Origin: Pohlia nutans | Taxonomy: Eukaryota > Streptophyta > Bryopsida > Bryales > Mniaceae | Direction of reading: 5' to 3' | Length of the DNA: 64,000 nt | Assembly: GCA_022496805.1 (NCBI GenBank) | Contig: CM040097.1 | Location: 21,132,072 to 21,196,071, forward strand | Part shown: positions 23,466-33,800 of the stretch, piece after piece | Numbering within the stretch: the stretch's first letter is position 1 | How the letters are laid out: each line of letters starts with the position of its first letter | Made by a program: the position numbers and the translations under genes | The notes under the pieces: generated by a model | Database searches by the model: none | Seen by the model: the letters and a program-made list of their open reading frames with translations, nothing else | What the model was told of the DNA's origin: nothing

Positions 23466-24269
23466 TTAACCCTTTAGTGCTCAGGGTACTGTAGCTGGGT
23501 TTACTGGATTTTTCCACTATGATTGATACTACCAGAAATAGAATGTATTAAATTAGAAAGTAACCATATAATTGTATTCTCAACTGGAGTGGAGATATTT
23601 AGCCAAAATTAGAGAATCATCCAATGGTGGGATTGGAAGATCATAGTATCTCTTTCAATCGTATAACGCAGACTCAAAAAAAATATAAAAATTTGGAGGG
23701 TGTGTGACTTCAAAGTTAAATAGAATTTGGGTTAAATATTCTAAAATGAATGTGAAGACGTTCAGCAATGACCTTATATCAACACCTCTCCGTTGCAATC
23801 TTTCATGTCAAGAACGGACTCACACATATGTATTGTGAATTTTATAAGTAACTTATCCATGTATAGTTTAGGACAAAAACTCATACGTTAAAATATGAAA
23901 GCAATTTGTACATGGATCAAAATCGGAATACATACACTAATGGAACATGAACAAGAGAACACAATCCAAAAAAATAAGACGAGATAACAAACTTCCAAAC
24001 ACAAAAAATACCGCATAGTACATGTGTTGTATTTGAAAGTATTTACTGTATTTGAAAGTATTTGCAGTATTTTTTCATTTTGTTCATAGGTATTTTGATA
24101 GTTGCACAACTTCAAATTGAAGTTTTCTTTTTTTAGAAGATGTGTATTATAAATCTCCAAATCTGAACTTCACAATTCAAAATCCAATTCTTCACGGATT
24201 TTTTTGTTATTTGCATTTCCGACACTGCAGTGACCATGTAATCTGGTTTGCTGAGTACAAAAGGGTTAA
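23466..24269. mobile_element. TTAA-flanked element, family 3, copy I (804 bp)
   Basis: TTAA lies at 23466-23469 and 24266-24269. It starts CCCTTTAGTGCTCAGGG. Long stretches match copy M at 29916-31121, for example GGAATACATACACTAATGG and AGTATTTGCAGTA. Compared with M it lacks a 400-bp insertion and so represents the empty form. No coding capacity. Confidence 0.75.
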
Positions 24270-24555
24270 ACTTGCTTTTGTTACGGACCCTATTAGAAAC
24301 CATTACTTTTGTGATTTGTGCCTCTGTTCTTGTATTTTACAATATTAATGTAAAGTATCATAAGATATCAATCGTCACTGGTAATGCGAAGAGCAGCGAA
24401 GCCCTAGTTTAATAATATCCAATCTTATATGGCCGAGAGATTGCCACATTAAGTTTAAGTCTTTTTTTCTTTTTAAAATTTATTTTATTAATTTTATTAC
24501 GTTTTTGGAATAGTAACTCTCATCCTTCTAAAGGCCTGAGATTTCCTCTAATGAG

Positions 24556-24655
24556 TAGTGTTGTCAAACAAAGGGTGAAACACAATGGAGGTTTAATCAT
24601 GTTTTGGAGTTGTTTAGGTCATAAATGGGATGAGATTTGAATATTTCTTCTTTAG
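24556..24655 (+). pseudogene. Tc1-like transposase relic (segment after first Asp)
   Basis: A + frame reads VVKQRVKHNGGLIMFWSC, matching the QTVKFGGG.IM.W.CM block of the intact Tc1-type transposases in this window. It stops soon afterwards. It would follow directly on the segment preserved at 20505-20800, although HISN2 lies between them. Confidence 0.5.
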
Positions 24656-24874
24656 AGTTTCAATTTCAAAAAACAATTGTAAGACTTGGTGATTAAAAGA
24701 CATCTGTACACTCAAGTTTGGAAAAAGAGATCGAATATATTTTTATTGAATTTACAAGTTTTGACACTAGAAATTCACCAAAATTACATATTTGGTACTT
24801 TTAACTTGAAATTCATTATAATTCACTAATATCATGATGTTTTTAAAGTGATGAAGTTGTTCGCATGAATACTA

Positions 24875-25094
24875 CTCCCTCCGTTTCATAATAAGAGTCC
24901 GCTTTGCAGAAAAAAATGAGGTTTAAGATGGAAATAGAGCCCATGTTGAAAGGGATGAACCGCAATGGCAACTTTTGCAACTGTGTGTCTTGATAAAATG
25001 GGATGAAAAACGTAGGAAGGCAAAACAATGAATGTGGACTCTTAAATTGACGCAAAAAATGTGGTTTTGGACTCTTCTTATGATATGGAGGGAG
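24875..25094. mobile_element. Stowaway MITE
   Basis: The element is flanked by TA at 24873-24874 and 25095-25096. The termini CTCCCTCCGTTTCATAATAA and GATATGGAGGGAG are the Stowaway consensus; the inverted repeat extends through AAGAGTCC / GGACTCTT. Its length is 220 bp. It would need a mariner-type (DD39D) transposase in trans, none of which is in the window. Confidence 0.88.
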
Positions 25095-25169
25095 TATTAT
25101 AATCTAGTAGATGTGTCTTGAGATCTTTCTTTTAAAAGAAATTAAAAAAAATTGTTAACAAATAATGTA

Positions 25170-26435
25170 GCAATGGTCTGATTGGGGTACCCCGAAAAGC
25201 CCTTTGAACTCTAAAATCACCCTCTAAGGCAACTTTGAATAAGTCCCTCTTTAAAACAAAATAAAAAATGAATCGACCGGATGTGGTTTTGATTTCCTAC
25301 ACATGCAATACACAAAAAAATTCACGTAGAAATTGAAGAGGCTTAAAGATTTTAAAAGAGACTTTTGTACAAAAATCAGAATCTGTCCCAGCTGCTTAAA
25401 GAAATCCAAAACATTTGTTTAAAATATCCAATGACATCATTTTGGTACCAATTTTTGATATGAAGTACATTTAGATATGTGTTATTTGAAATAATTAATA
25501 TGAACGATTAAAAATATTATTTACTTTGTACTACAATGCCTACAAATGCTAATTTGTGGCAATTTGTGGCACAAAGCATAAATACATGAATTTTAATTTA
25601 TTCAATTAAAAATTTGAACTTGAATTAACCCCTAACCGCCCAACCATGCATATTTTGCATGATGTACGGATTTGAAGTCCGTTTTCTCATCCATCATGCA
25701 CTTTTTGCAGTGTGGATTTTTTATTGAAACCTTTATGGGAAGTTAGCTCTGTGCATGTGTGATCTGATTAGAAAGGGGATGATTTGTGAAATTTTTATGC
25801 CTCATTTCATGTTGTAGTGTTCCACCCAAAATTTCAAAGATTTTAGTCTAAAAGTGCTCTTGAAAAAGTCAACTACTAAAATTAAGCAACCAAAAAATCT
25901 CCAAAAATCACTACACTTAGAGTAATACATTTCAACCCATCACAATAAATTTCATTATTAGATTGTCAATATCTTATTCGTAATCATGTTACAGAAGAGT
26001 GTTAAATTTTACGTTTGAAATTTAATACACAAATATTGGTGATAGCAATCGCAAACCTAACCGTATGAATAGAATCTAAAATGCATAATGTACAACTTTT
26101 ATTCATTCATCAACTTGAAAATATCCCTATTAGTTTCATTTTAAATGCATCTTTGAAAAACTGCCGAATCTGAAAAGGGTGAGAACGTTTAGGGGTTAAA
26201 GTGTTTCATGTCATCTAGGTGTGGATAAAAAGTACAAAAAGTCTCTTTTAAAATCATAAACCTCTTCAATTTTTACGTGAATTTTTTTTGTGTACTGCAT
26301 GAGTGTAGGAAATCAAAACCACATCCGGTTGATTCATTTTTTATTTTGTTTTAAAGAGGGACTTATTCAAAGTTGCCTTAAAGGGTGATTTTAGAGTTCA
26401 AAGGGCTTTTCAGGGTATCCCAATCAGACCATTGC
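25170..26435. mobile_element. Long-inverted-repeat element split by a TTAA MITE
   Basis: Arms of about 200 bp, 25170-25370 and 26232-26435, are inverted copies. Both contain the blocks CCCTTTGAACTCTAAAATCA / TTTTAGAGTTCAAAGGG and ACATCCGG(T) / ACCGGATGTGG, and the outermost GCAATGGTCTGATTGGG / CCCAATCAGACCATTGC. The interior is mostly copy J, inserted later. I could not identify a target duplication. Long arms fit a Mutator-like or simple foldback element. Confidence 0.6.
25625..26199 (-). mobile_element. TTAA-flanked MITE, family 1, copy J
   Basis: TTAA lies at 25625-25628 and 26196-26199, with termini CCCCTAACCGCCC and AACGTTTAGGGG. The palindrome ATGCA-TATTT-TGCAT is at 25646-25660, 17 bp inside the left TTAA. 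It is inserted between the arms of the long-inverted-repeat element. Confidence 0.82.
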
Positions 26436-27385
26436 CCAATGATCTTATCATTTTAATTCAATATTTTTCATTATAACACTTTTGGCCAATCATTCCAAAA
26501 TTTGTAAGTTAATAACTTATATTGTATTTGTGACATAATTATAGAGATAAATTCTTCAAAAATCCAACTCTGTGGATGCCATCCAAGTGTCATCATCTAC
26601 AACTTTCATTTGTATACAAACTTCAAAAAAATTGAGTTTATTATGATTTTTCTAAAAGAAAGTTATTCCTACCAAAAATAGACATTGAAAGATAAAGACA
26701 GTCAATGTGTTTGAAAATGAACTTTTTTTCATCAAATGAATTGATATAGATTTCATGAAGTGAATTTTCTCATTTTGCCAAATCAAAAATTCAAGATTCA
26801 AAAATAAATAAAAATAGTTTGAATAACTATGATTTTTAATCCCAAAAATTTAAATGAGGGAAGATAATGAAAGAATCAAATGAGAGAAGCTGATGGGAAA
26901 AAATGATGTAAAGTAGGAGCACCCAATTCCGACAAAGTACCCAATTCCAATAATATCTAAACCATGCAATCATTTTTTAACACAAATCTAGGCACACCAT
27001 AGAGCCCTTATTGTATATTCACTAAAATGATAAGCTATCTATGGTCTACCTAGATTTACGTTCTAGAATGACTACCATGCCTTGATTCTGTTGAAATTGG
27101 ATACACTGTCGGAATTTGATGTTCTTACCTTAGAATCATTGGAAATTGAGTGTGTATCCAAAAGAGCCTTAATAAATTTAGCCAATAGATAGATGTTCCT
27201 TTCACGTTGTTCAAATCAAAGACATCGAAATTAGGGCACAATTATAGAAAATATATCAATTCCACTTTGATCTTGAAAAAAATTGGCATATAACATTGAA
27301 ATCCATCTTTGGATTTCACCTAAGCTTAGCACCATTTTTACTTTTTATTAAAATATCAAACCTCATTGACTATTAATGATTGTTC
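26436..27385. other. AT-rich intergenic DNA, no gene seen
   Basis: I find no open frame with a recognisable domain and no clear repeat termini. Confidence 0.5.
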
Positions 27386-27961
27386 TTAACCCTTAACTGC
27401 CCAACCATGCATATTTTGCATGATATACAGAATCAAACTCCGATTTCTCATCCATCATGCACTTTTTGCAGTAAATTTTTTTTAGTGAATTTTTTATGGG
27501 AAGTGAGCTTTGTGCATGTGTGATCCGATTAGAGAGGGGATGATTTGTGAAACTTTATGCCTCATTTTATGTTGTAGTGTTTCACCAAAAATTTCGAAGA
27601 TTTTAGTTTAAAAGTGCTCTTGAAAAAAAAAACTCATAAAATTAAGCAACCAAAAAATCTCCAAAAATCACTACACTTAGAGTATTACATTTTAACCCAC
27701 CACAACATATTTCATCCACAAATTGTCAATATCTTATTCGTAATCAAATTACAAAATAATTTTGAATTTTATATTCCAAAATTTATAGAAAAATATTGGT
27801 GAAAGCAATCACAGATCTAACCATATGGATAGAATCTAAAATTCATAGTGTACAACTTTTATTCATTCATCAAGTTCAAAATATCCATCTTAGTTTCATT
27901 TTATGATTCATCTTTTCAAAACTGCCCAAAGTAAACAAGGGTGAGGACGTTTAGGGGTTAC
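27386..27961 (-). mobile_element. TTAA-type MITE, family 1, copy K
   Basis: The left TTAA is at 27386-27389 with CCCTTAACTGCCC. The palindrome ATGCA-TATTT-TGCAT follows 17 bp inside. The right end TTTAGGGG is followed by TTAC, so one target copy carries a point change. The interior matches copies B and J. Confidence 0.75.
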
Positions 27962-29083
27962 ACAAATTTGCTCGGTTTATAGTCATCCTACCTAAATGAG
28001 AGAAGCTAATGACATAGTGACACAATTGCCTTTAAACGTGAACTTGTCATTAAGATTCTATAATAACTTCTTAAGGATGGAGGCCAAAGACTATTCAATT
28101 AAAATCTCAAGCTATATTGTGTGATTTTCTATACATATTCTCAAATCTTATTATCTAACGTCAAATTCTTAAATTAATAGAAATGGCACTTTTTCATAAA
28201 TCTATACAATTAAAACTTAGATCCATACGTACAAGTCCTAGTTATTAGAACTTTGTGCACTTGAATGTCACAATGTTGGCGCTCGAATTTGCATCAACTA
28301 AACAAATTTGACCATATGTACAATGGTTATGGTAATTGTTATCTTGGGAGGGTTACATTGAAGCTAAAGTTTGATCATAGAAGCAAAGTAGGAGGGGATA
28401 CGGGTATAAGGTTTGGAAGCTCATTGCATGCTGGAGAGCTCAATTCAATTCCCCACACATGTGAGAGCCCCCCAAAACATAGTCCAGGAAATATAGACAA
28501 AAAATGTAAAAAAATGATTTTCAAATGATTTTTCATTAGTTGTTGGCTTCTTCAATTCTTGGTCACTCATGTATTGCAAAGAAAAAACCTATTTGGATGG
28601 TCTCGCCAAAAAAACCTCGGATGACCATAAAGCCTTATATGTTTCTGAATATCGTAGGTAGGACGGGTCGACATTAAAAAAATTAAAATAAATGCCAAGT
28701 TTTGGAAATTATGAGTGGTTTACACATAAATTACTTTTTGAAACTGTCAAAATGTAGAAAAGTGCTATTCTTCACATTTCTTAATATTATTTGAGTAATC
28801 AAGTGTGAATTTCAACAAAAGAAGAATGAGTTGGTCTTGTAATCAAATTCATTCTAAATCACTCCCAAATAAAATGGGACAAGGGCTTGCAAGCCCATTT
28901 AAATGCTTACTACAGTGCATTTTCAGTAGAAGACAATCCACAATTGAGCATAGCAAATTATATTATTTTAAAATAAAAATCAACTAAGAAAGGTTAAAAG
29001 GTTAAATCATCTTCCACCTCCAAAAATAAAGTTGTAATCTGAAGTCTTTTTGCTTGAGTTATGCAAATTTATGTAAACCAAGT
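27962..29083. other. Intergenic DNA, no gene seen
   Basis: Short open frames at 28265-28528 and 28805-28987 lack recognisable domains. No RNA gene or repeat structure is supported. Confidence 0.45.
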
Positions 29084-29797
29084 TTAACCCCTAAACGTCC
29101 TCACCCCTTTCAAAATTTGGCAGTTTTGCAAAAATGTATTATAAAATGCAACTAAGAGGGAATTTTGAACTTGATGTATCAATAAAAGTTCTACATTATA
29201 AATTTTAGATTCTCTCCATACGGTTAGATCTGCGATTGCTATCACCAGTATTTTTGTATAAAACTTGAAACTTGAAATTCAAAATTATTTTGTAATTCAA
29301 TTATGAATAAGATATTGACAATCTCTGAATGAAATTTGTTGTGATGGGTTGAAATGTAATACTTTGAGGTAACTATACCTTAAACGGAGCATTTACCTTA
29401 ATGCGTGCATATCTATTGCAGTATGACATTTAACAGCTGAGATGTCCCACTGTAGTACATACGCACGCTTTAAGGTAAATGCTCCCTTTAAAGTTTAGTT
29501 ACCTTAAGTGTAGTGATTTTTGAAGATTTTTTGGTTGCTTAAATTTATGAGTTCATTTTTTCAAGAGTACATTAGATTAAAATCCTTGAAATTTTTGGTG
29601 AATCACCGCAACATGAAATAAGGCATAAGTTTTTCATAGATCATCCCCTTTCTAATCAGATCACACATGCATGAAGCTATCTTGCCATAGAATTTTGTAG
29701 TATTTTTTTCCTTGCAAAAAGTGCATGACCAATGAGAAAACGTGGATGAAATCAATACACCCTTTAAAAAATGGAAGGTTCGGTAGTTAGGGGTAAA
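29084..29797 (+). mobile_element. TTAA-type MITE, family 1, copy L, carrying a nested foldback element
   Basis: The left TTAA is at 29084-29087 followed by CCCCTAAACGTCC. The right end is GTTAGGGGTAAA, so the right target copy has decayed, and its subterminal palindrome is also broken. It is about 140 bp longer than other family-1 copies because of the insertion at 29367-29507. Confidence 0.7.
29367..29507. mobile_element. Nested foldback MITE, ~140 bp
   Basis: It interrupts the family-1 block ATACTCTAAGTGTAGTG. The left arm GGAGCATTTACCTTAA(T)GCG and the right arm CGCTTTAAGGTAAATGCTCC pair, as do the outer GGTAACTA(T)A and T(T)TAGTTACC. The target duplication is not clear. It has no coding capacity. 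Confidence 0.65.
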
Positions 29798-29915
29798 CTA
29801 TCGATAGTGACTAAGAGAGTTGACAAGAATTGAGGACTGTACATATCCCACATGCATTGTTGGAACTAGTGCATTGCATTTTGTATAAATCAAAAGTCTT
29901 TTCGTCTCACATAAC

Positions 29916-31121
29916 TTAACCCTTTAGTGTCCAGGGAGACTTTAAAGAAACCACAGTATTTTGGGTGATATTTGTTTTAAACTTTCTTTGTTGAAATTAG
30001 GGATATTATCAATAGTAATCAACCATATAAATGTAAGTATAGCTTAATGAAACAAGTGTTGATTAAATCTTGGTAAGATCGGACCGTTGGATTGGAAGAT
30101 TATAGTATGTCTTTGAACCGTACAATGCACACTCAAGAATGAGATTTTGGGGGTGTGTGACTTCAAAGCTAAATAGAATTTGGGTTAAATTTTCAAAAAT
30201 GAAAGTGAAGATGTTTAGCAATGACATATGTCAACACCTCTCCATAGCAATCGTTCATGTTAAGAACGGACTCATAAATAATTATTGTGAATTTTATAGA
30301 GAAATTCGCAAAGTCTGTGAATCACCCATCCATAGTTGCATCCCCCATCCTCTATTTTATAGATATCCGAAATATCATTGACACAAGCTCAAGAGAGGTG
30401 TGCCGGGCTAGAATTAGAAGCTCACAAGGCTCTTGGGGCCACGAGGTCCAAGGATCAAGCCTTGGCGGCACCTATATTGCGGTCATGTAGTTTATTAACG
30501 GACAGGCTCTAGCACCATACCTGGTGGCGCGCCTTGATGCGAGAGCAAACCCAATCACCCAAGTTTAATTTCCAAAAATATAACTCGTCCAGTTTTTATT
30601 TTTGGAACTCGACACTCCTACTTTTATTGTCCTATGAGCCAAAATCTTGACTAACGCAATACTGGAAGCCTGAGATTTCACGATTTCATGAATTTCTCTT
30701 ATAAGTGACTTATCTATGTACGGTTTAGGACAAAATTTATATGTTAAAATAAGAAAGGAGTTGGTACATTGATCAAGATCGGAATACATACACTAATGGA
30801 ACATGAACAAGAGAACACAATCCAAAAAATAAAACAAGATAACAAACTTTCAAATACAAGAAATATCACATAGTACATGTGTTGTATTTGTAAGTATTTG
30901 CTATATTTTGAGGTATTTGCAGTAATTTGGTGTTTTGTACATAGGTATTTGGATATCTAATAAAGTCAAATTCCAAATTTTCTTTTTGCATTATTTGTAG
31001 AATCAAAAGTTACACATCTGAACTTCAGACATCGGATTGAGATGGTTAACAGATTTTATAGTATTTCATTTTCTGGTGATCTAGTGACCACTTAGCAGTT
31101 CCCTGGGCACTAAAGGGTTAA
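29916..31121. mobile_element. TTAA-flanked element, family 3, copy M (1206 bp, with insertion)
   Basis: TTAA lies at 29916-29919 and 31118-31121. The termini CCCTTTAGTGTCCAGGG and CCCTGGGCACTAAAGGG are inverse matches at 16 of 17 positions. It matches copy I except for an inserted element at 30299-30698. Confidence 0.78.
30299..30698. mobile_element. 400-bp insertion with TTATA duplication inside copy M
   Basis: Comparison with copy I defines the boundaries. TTATA occurs at 30294-30298 and again at 30699-30703, while copy I has it once. The ends are GAGAAATTC and GAATTTCTC, an inverted repeat of 9 bp with weaker similarity beyond. The middle (30397-30480) is GC-richer, with GAGGTCCAAGGATCAAGCC recalling an RNA polymerase III B-box; a tRNA-derived SINE part is possible but not shown. 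The class is unknown. Confidence 0.6.
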
Positions 31122-31532
31122 CTCACGCTAGTGAATAGCAATTCACTGCAATATACACTTGAATCTTTGATCACAAGTACATATCAAATTTGAGAATGTA
31201 CAGAATATAATAGAGAAATTCGTAAAGTAGCAAAAACACTGGATTCTGATAGTCAGTTAAAGACCCCGGACAAATTCCAAGAACAGAAGTTGTGTCCGAG
31301 TCTACAAAAGAATTGAGTATGAGATATAAAAACTGAAGTTGGGTGATTGAGTTTCATGGCTCTTTTGAAGTGCGCTGCGGGGATGGCGCTGCTTGACCCG
31401 CCCTGCCAACTCACAGTGATGCGTCTAACGATTATAAAAACAAGAACTTCTGACCACCTCCAACCAGCTCTGACTGGAGACCAACACCATTCCTGGCCAA
31501 GCAGCGTCTGCCTCACCCAAAATCTGATTTTA

Positions 31533-33162
31533 CAGTGACTGCCAAAACTGAGTACAGGCACATCATATTGAAATTCAACAAACAATGTAAGAAAATTGGA
31601 TGCATCAAAAATGAAACCATAAATTGCATAGGATTACCATTGCAATTAGTCATACTTCCATGGAATTGAGGCCTATTACACACAAGTATGCACGTACAAA
31701 CAAAAATAAAGTAAAATTCAATCTAAAACTCAGTTTTGCTCACACAAGCTGGAATGAAGCTAAAAATTTGTCCACCTACCCTTAGCAGCTATAACAGCTG
31801 CAATGCGCTTAGGCATGCTCCTATACAAGTTCTGACACTCATTGGAAGTAATTGAAGCCCAACAATCCTCGACACGCTCCCACAATTCTAACATTCCTTT
31901 GGGAGGTCTCTCATATTGGTTTAGTCGGCGTTTTAAAGTTGCCCACAAGTGTTCGATTGGATTCAAGTCTGGAGATTGCGCCGGCCACTTCAAAACAACA
32001 AATTCTTGCAAATTCAGCCAACGGCGCACACTCTTGGATGTATGTTTCGGGTCATTATCATGTTGAAAAATCAAATTGGCAGGATCCAAATCGTATGCAT
32101 GGAGCGTATGAATCAACTCTCGCTCTAAAATTTCTCTATACATGTACTGATCCATTCTTCCCTCAATCCTACACATCATACCAGGGCCACTTGAAGTCAT
32201 GCAACCCCACATCATCACTCCGCCACCTCCAAACTTGACAGTTTGTTGTACCATTCCTGCACTTCTACTCTGTTCATCACGAAACCAACACCAACTGCGA
32301 CCATCAGAGCAAAATCGGTTGATTTTTGTTTCATCGGAGAATACTACACGATCCCAATCATCATCAGTCCAATGGCAATGACGTCTAGCAAATTCTAATC
32401 GTCGCTTAATTTGAAGAAGTGTAAGTCTTGGTTTCTTTTGCTTCACTTTACATTTCAAACCTGCTTTTCGTAACACTCTCCTCACAGTACTATCGCTCAT
32501 ACCAACATGAAGCTCTTCCCTCAAGTAATTTCCAACTTTGTGTGCAGTTTCTAAGCCACCCACAGTGATTGCTCTGACACAAGCTCTACGATCAACTGCA
32601 CTGTACATTTTTGGCCTACCACCAAAACTTTGATTGACATCACTCAATTCACTCAAATGTTGCTTACGAAATTTTGCAACCCAACTTTGGGATACCTGTA
32701 ACTCTCTAGCAACATTTCTAGTACTCTCACCCCTCCTCAACTTCTCTAAAGTAGCTTCTTCTACTTGCTTTCTACTAGCAACAGAGAGAGATCTCAATGA
32801 AACCATTTTGCTCAATTTGCATACATGATGTGCACTGAATGGGGAGACATTATAAATGTGAAGGCCAAAAACATGCTCACCCAATAAATCAGACCCAGAA
32901 AAGACCACTTGTACATGTCAGATTTGTAGCATTCATTGCTTAATCCAAGTGTGAGCATAAATGAGTTTTGGAGCTAATTTACTTTGATCTGGATCTTTCT
33001 CAAATTATCTTGCATTGCTGGACTTGTAATTTGGTAGCCACATCATTTACATGCATGTATACTTGAGCCGTTAACTGATTGGACATTAAATGCATCACAT
33101 TATAATATATGAATGACTAAAGGTAAACTATGTTTTTCTGTACTCAGTTTTGGCAGTCACTG
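31533..33162 (-). mobile_element. Tc1-like DD34E transposon 1 (complete, 1630 bp)
   Basis: TA lies at 31531-31532 and 33163-33164. The 25-bp terminal repeats 31533-31557 and 33138-33162 are perfect inverse copies beginning CAGTGACTGCC. A second pair of related sites lies about 190 bp further in, at 31723-31745 and 32949-32971, each pointing opposite to the outer site of its own end. One intact transposase gene is inside. Perfect ends and an open frame indicate recent activity. It sits about 640 bp beyond the phytochrome stop codon. Confidence 0.92.
31760..32806 (-). CDS. Tc1-like transposase (DD34E), 348 aa
   Basis: The protein cuts and pastes its own element at TA sites. Numbered from the ATG at 32806, an N-terminal helix-turn-helix (about 10-50, STRNVARELQVSQSWV) is followed by a GRPK linker and a second DNA-binding part. 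The catalytic residues are Asp158 (FSDETKINRF), Asp250 (FQHDNDPKH) and Glu285 (DLNPIEHLW), with exactly 34 residues between the last two. The open frame extends upstream to 32908, but I chose 32806 because the second transposase in the window aligns from its MV start. There is no intron and no internal stop, so it may be functional. Confidence 0.9.
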   Translation of the reverse strand: MVSLRSLSVASRKQVEEATLEKLRRGESTRNVARELQVSQSWVAKFRKQHLSELSDVNQSFGGRPKMYSAVDRRACVRAITVGGLETAHKVGNYLREELHVGMSDSTVRRVLRKAGLKCKVKQKKPRLTLLQIKRRLEFARRHCHWTDDDWDRVVFSDETKINRFCSDGRSWCWFRDEQSRSAGMVQQTVKFGGGGVMMWGCMTSSGPGMMCRIEGRMDQYMYREILERELIHTLHAYDLDPANLIFQHDNDPKHTSKSVRRWLNLQEFVVLKWPAQSPDLNPIEHLWATLKRRLNQYERPPKGMLELWERVEDCWASITSNECQNLYRSMPKRIAAVIAAKGRWTNF

Positions 33163-33800
33163 TATGTCAGTCTATTCGTTTCGTTCCCTTCCTACTCGAG
33201 ATGGGAGACAAAAAGGAGGCCCACTCATCTAAATACTTTGCGAATTTGTCTAATATGAACATCACAAATCATACACTTTAGGCACACACATATATACATA
33301 TACAGAGAGAGAATTGGTCAGTTTAAGAATAGGAAGTATACTCGTTTCTCAAAGTGTTGGAATTGGGTGTACTTACCAACATTCAAATTGTGTGAAGCTG
33401 TGAACCCAAGGATCGACTAGTCAACGCAAACAGGAAAAAGGGGTTAATTTAATTAGCAGGGAGGGGAAGAAAGACGGTTGCTGCCTGTACACGTGATATC
33501 TGACCACTTGGTTGATTCCTTTCGAAGGATCACAACTTCTATGGACATCAAGAAACTTCTATCCTCGTTGATTAACTTACCAGCCTGAAGGCCAGACTGC
33601 CCCATTTTGAGGCACCTACGAAGAGCTGGCTGAAAAAGGGGGGAAAATTTAAACCCAAAACTGCAGCTGTGAGTTGGATAATCACCGGGCTGTAGTAGTG
33701 TTTTGGTGCTGGTTTAGGGAATAATTAGGGTTTGGAAACACTAGTACCTATGTATGTAGCCAGGGAACCAGCTGGAATTAATGATGAAATTCCTAGGGCT
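33163..33800 (-). other. Phytochrome 3' flank
   Basis: Between the Tc1-like element and the phytochrome stop codon. It should contain the 3' untranslated region. I see no other gene. Confidence 0.45.

Noticed and set aside
30397..30480. Complete tRNA-derived SINE
   Set aside because: Only a B-box-like string is visible; no A-box spacing, tail or second copy could be shown, so it is mentioned only as a possibility.
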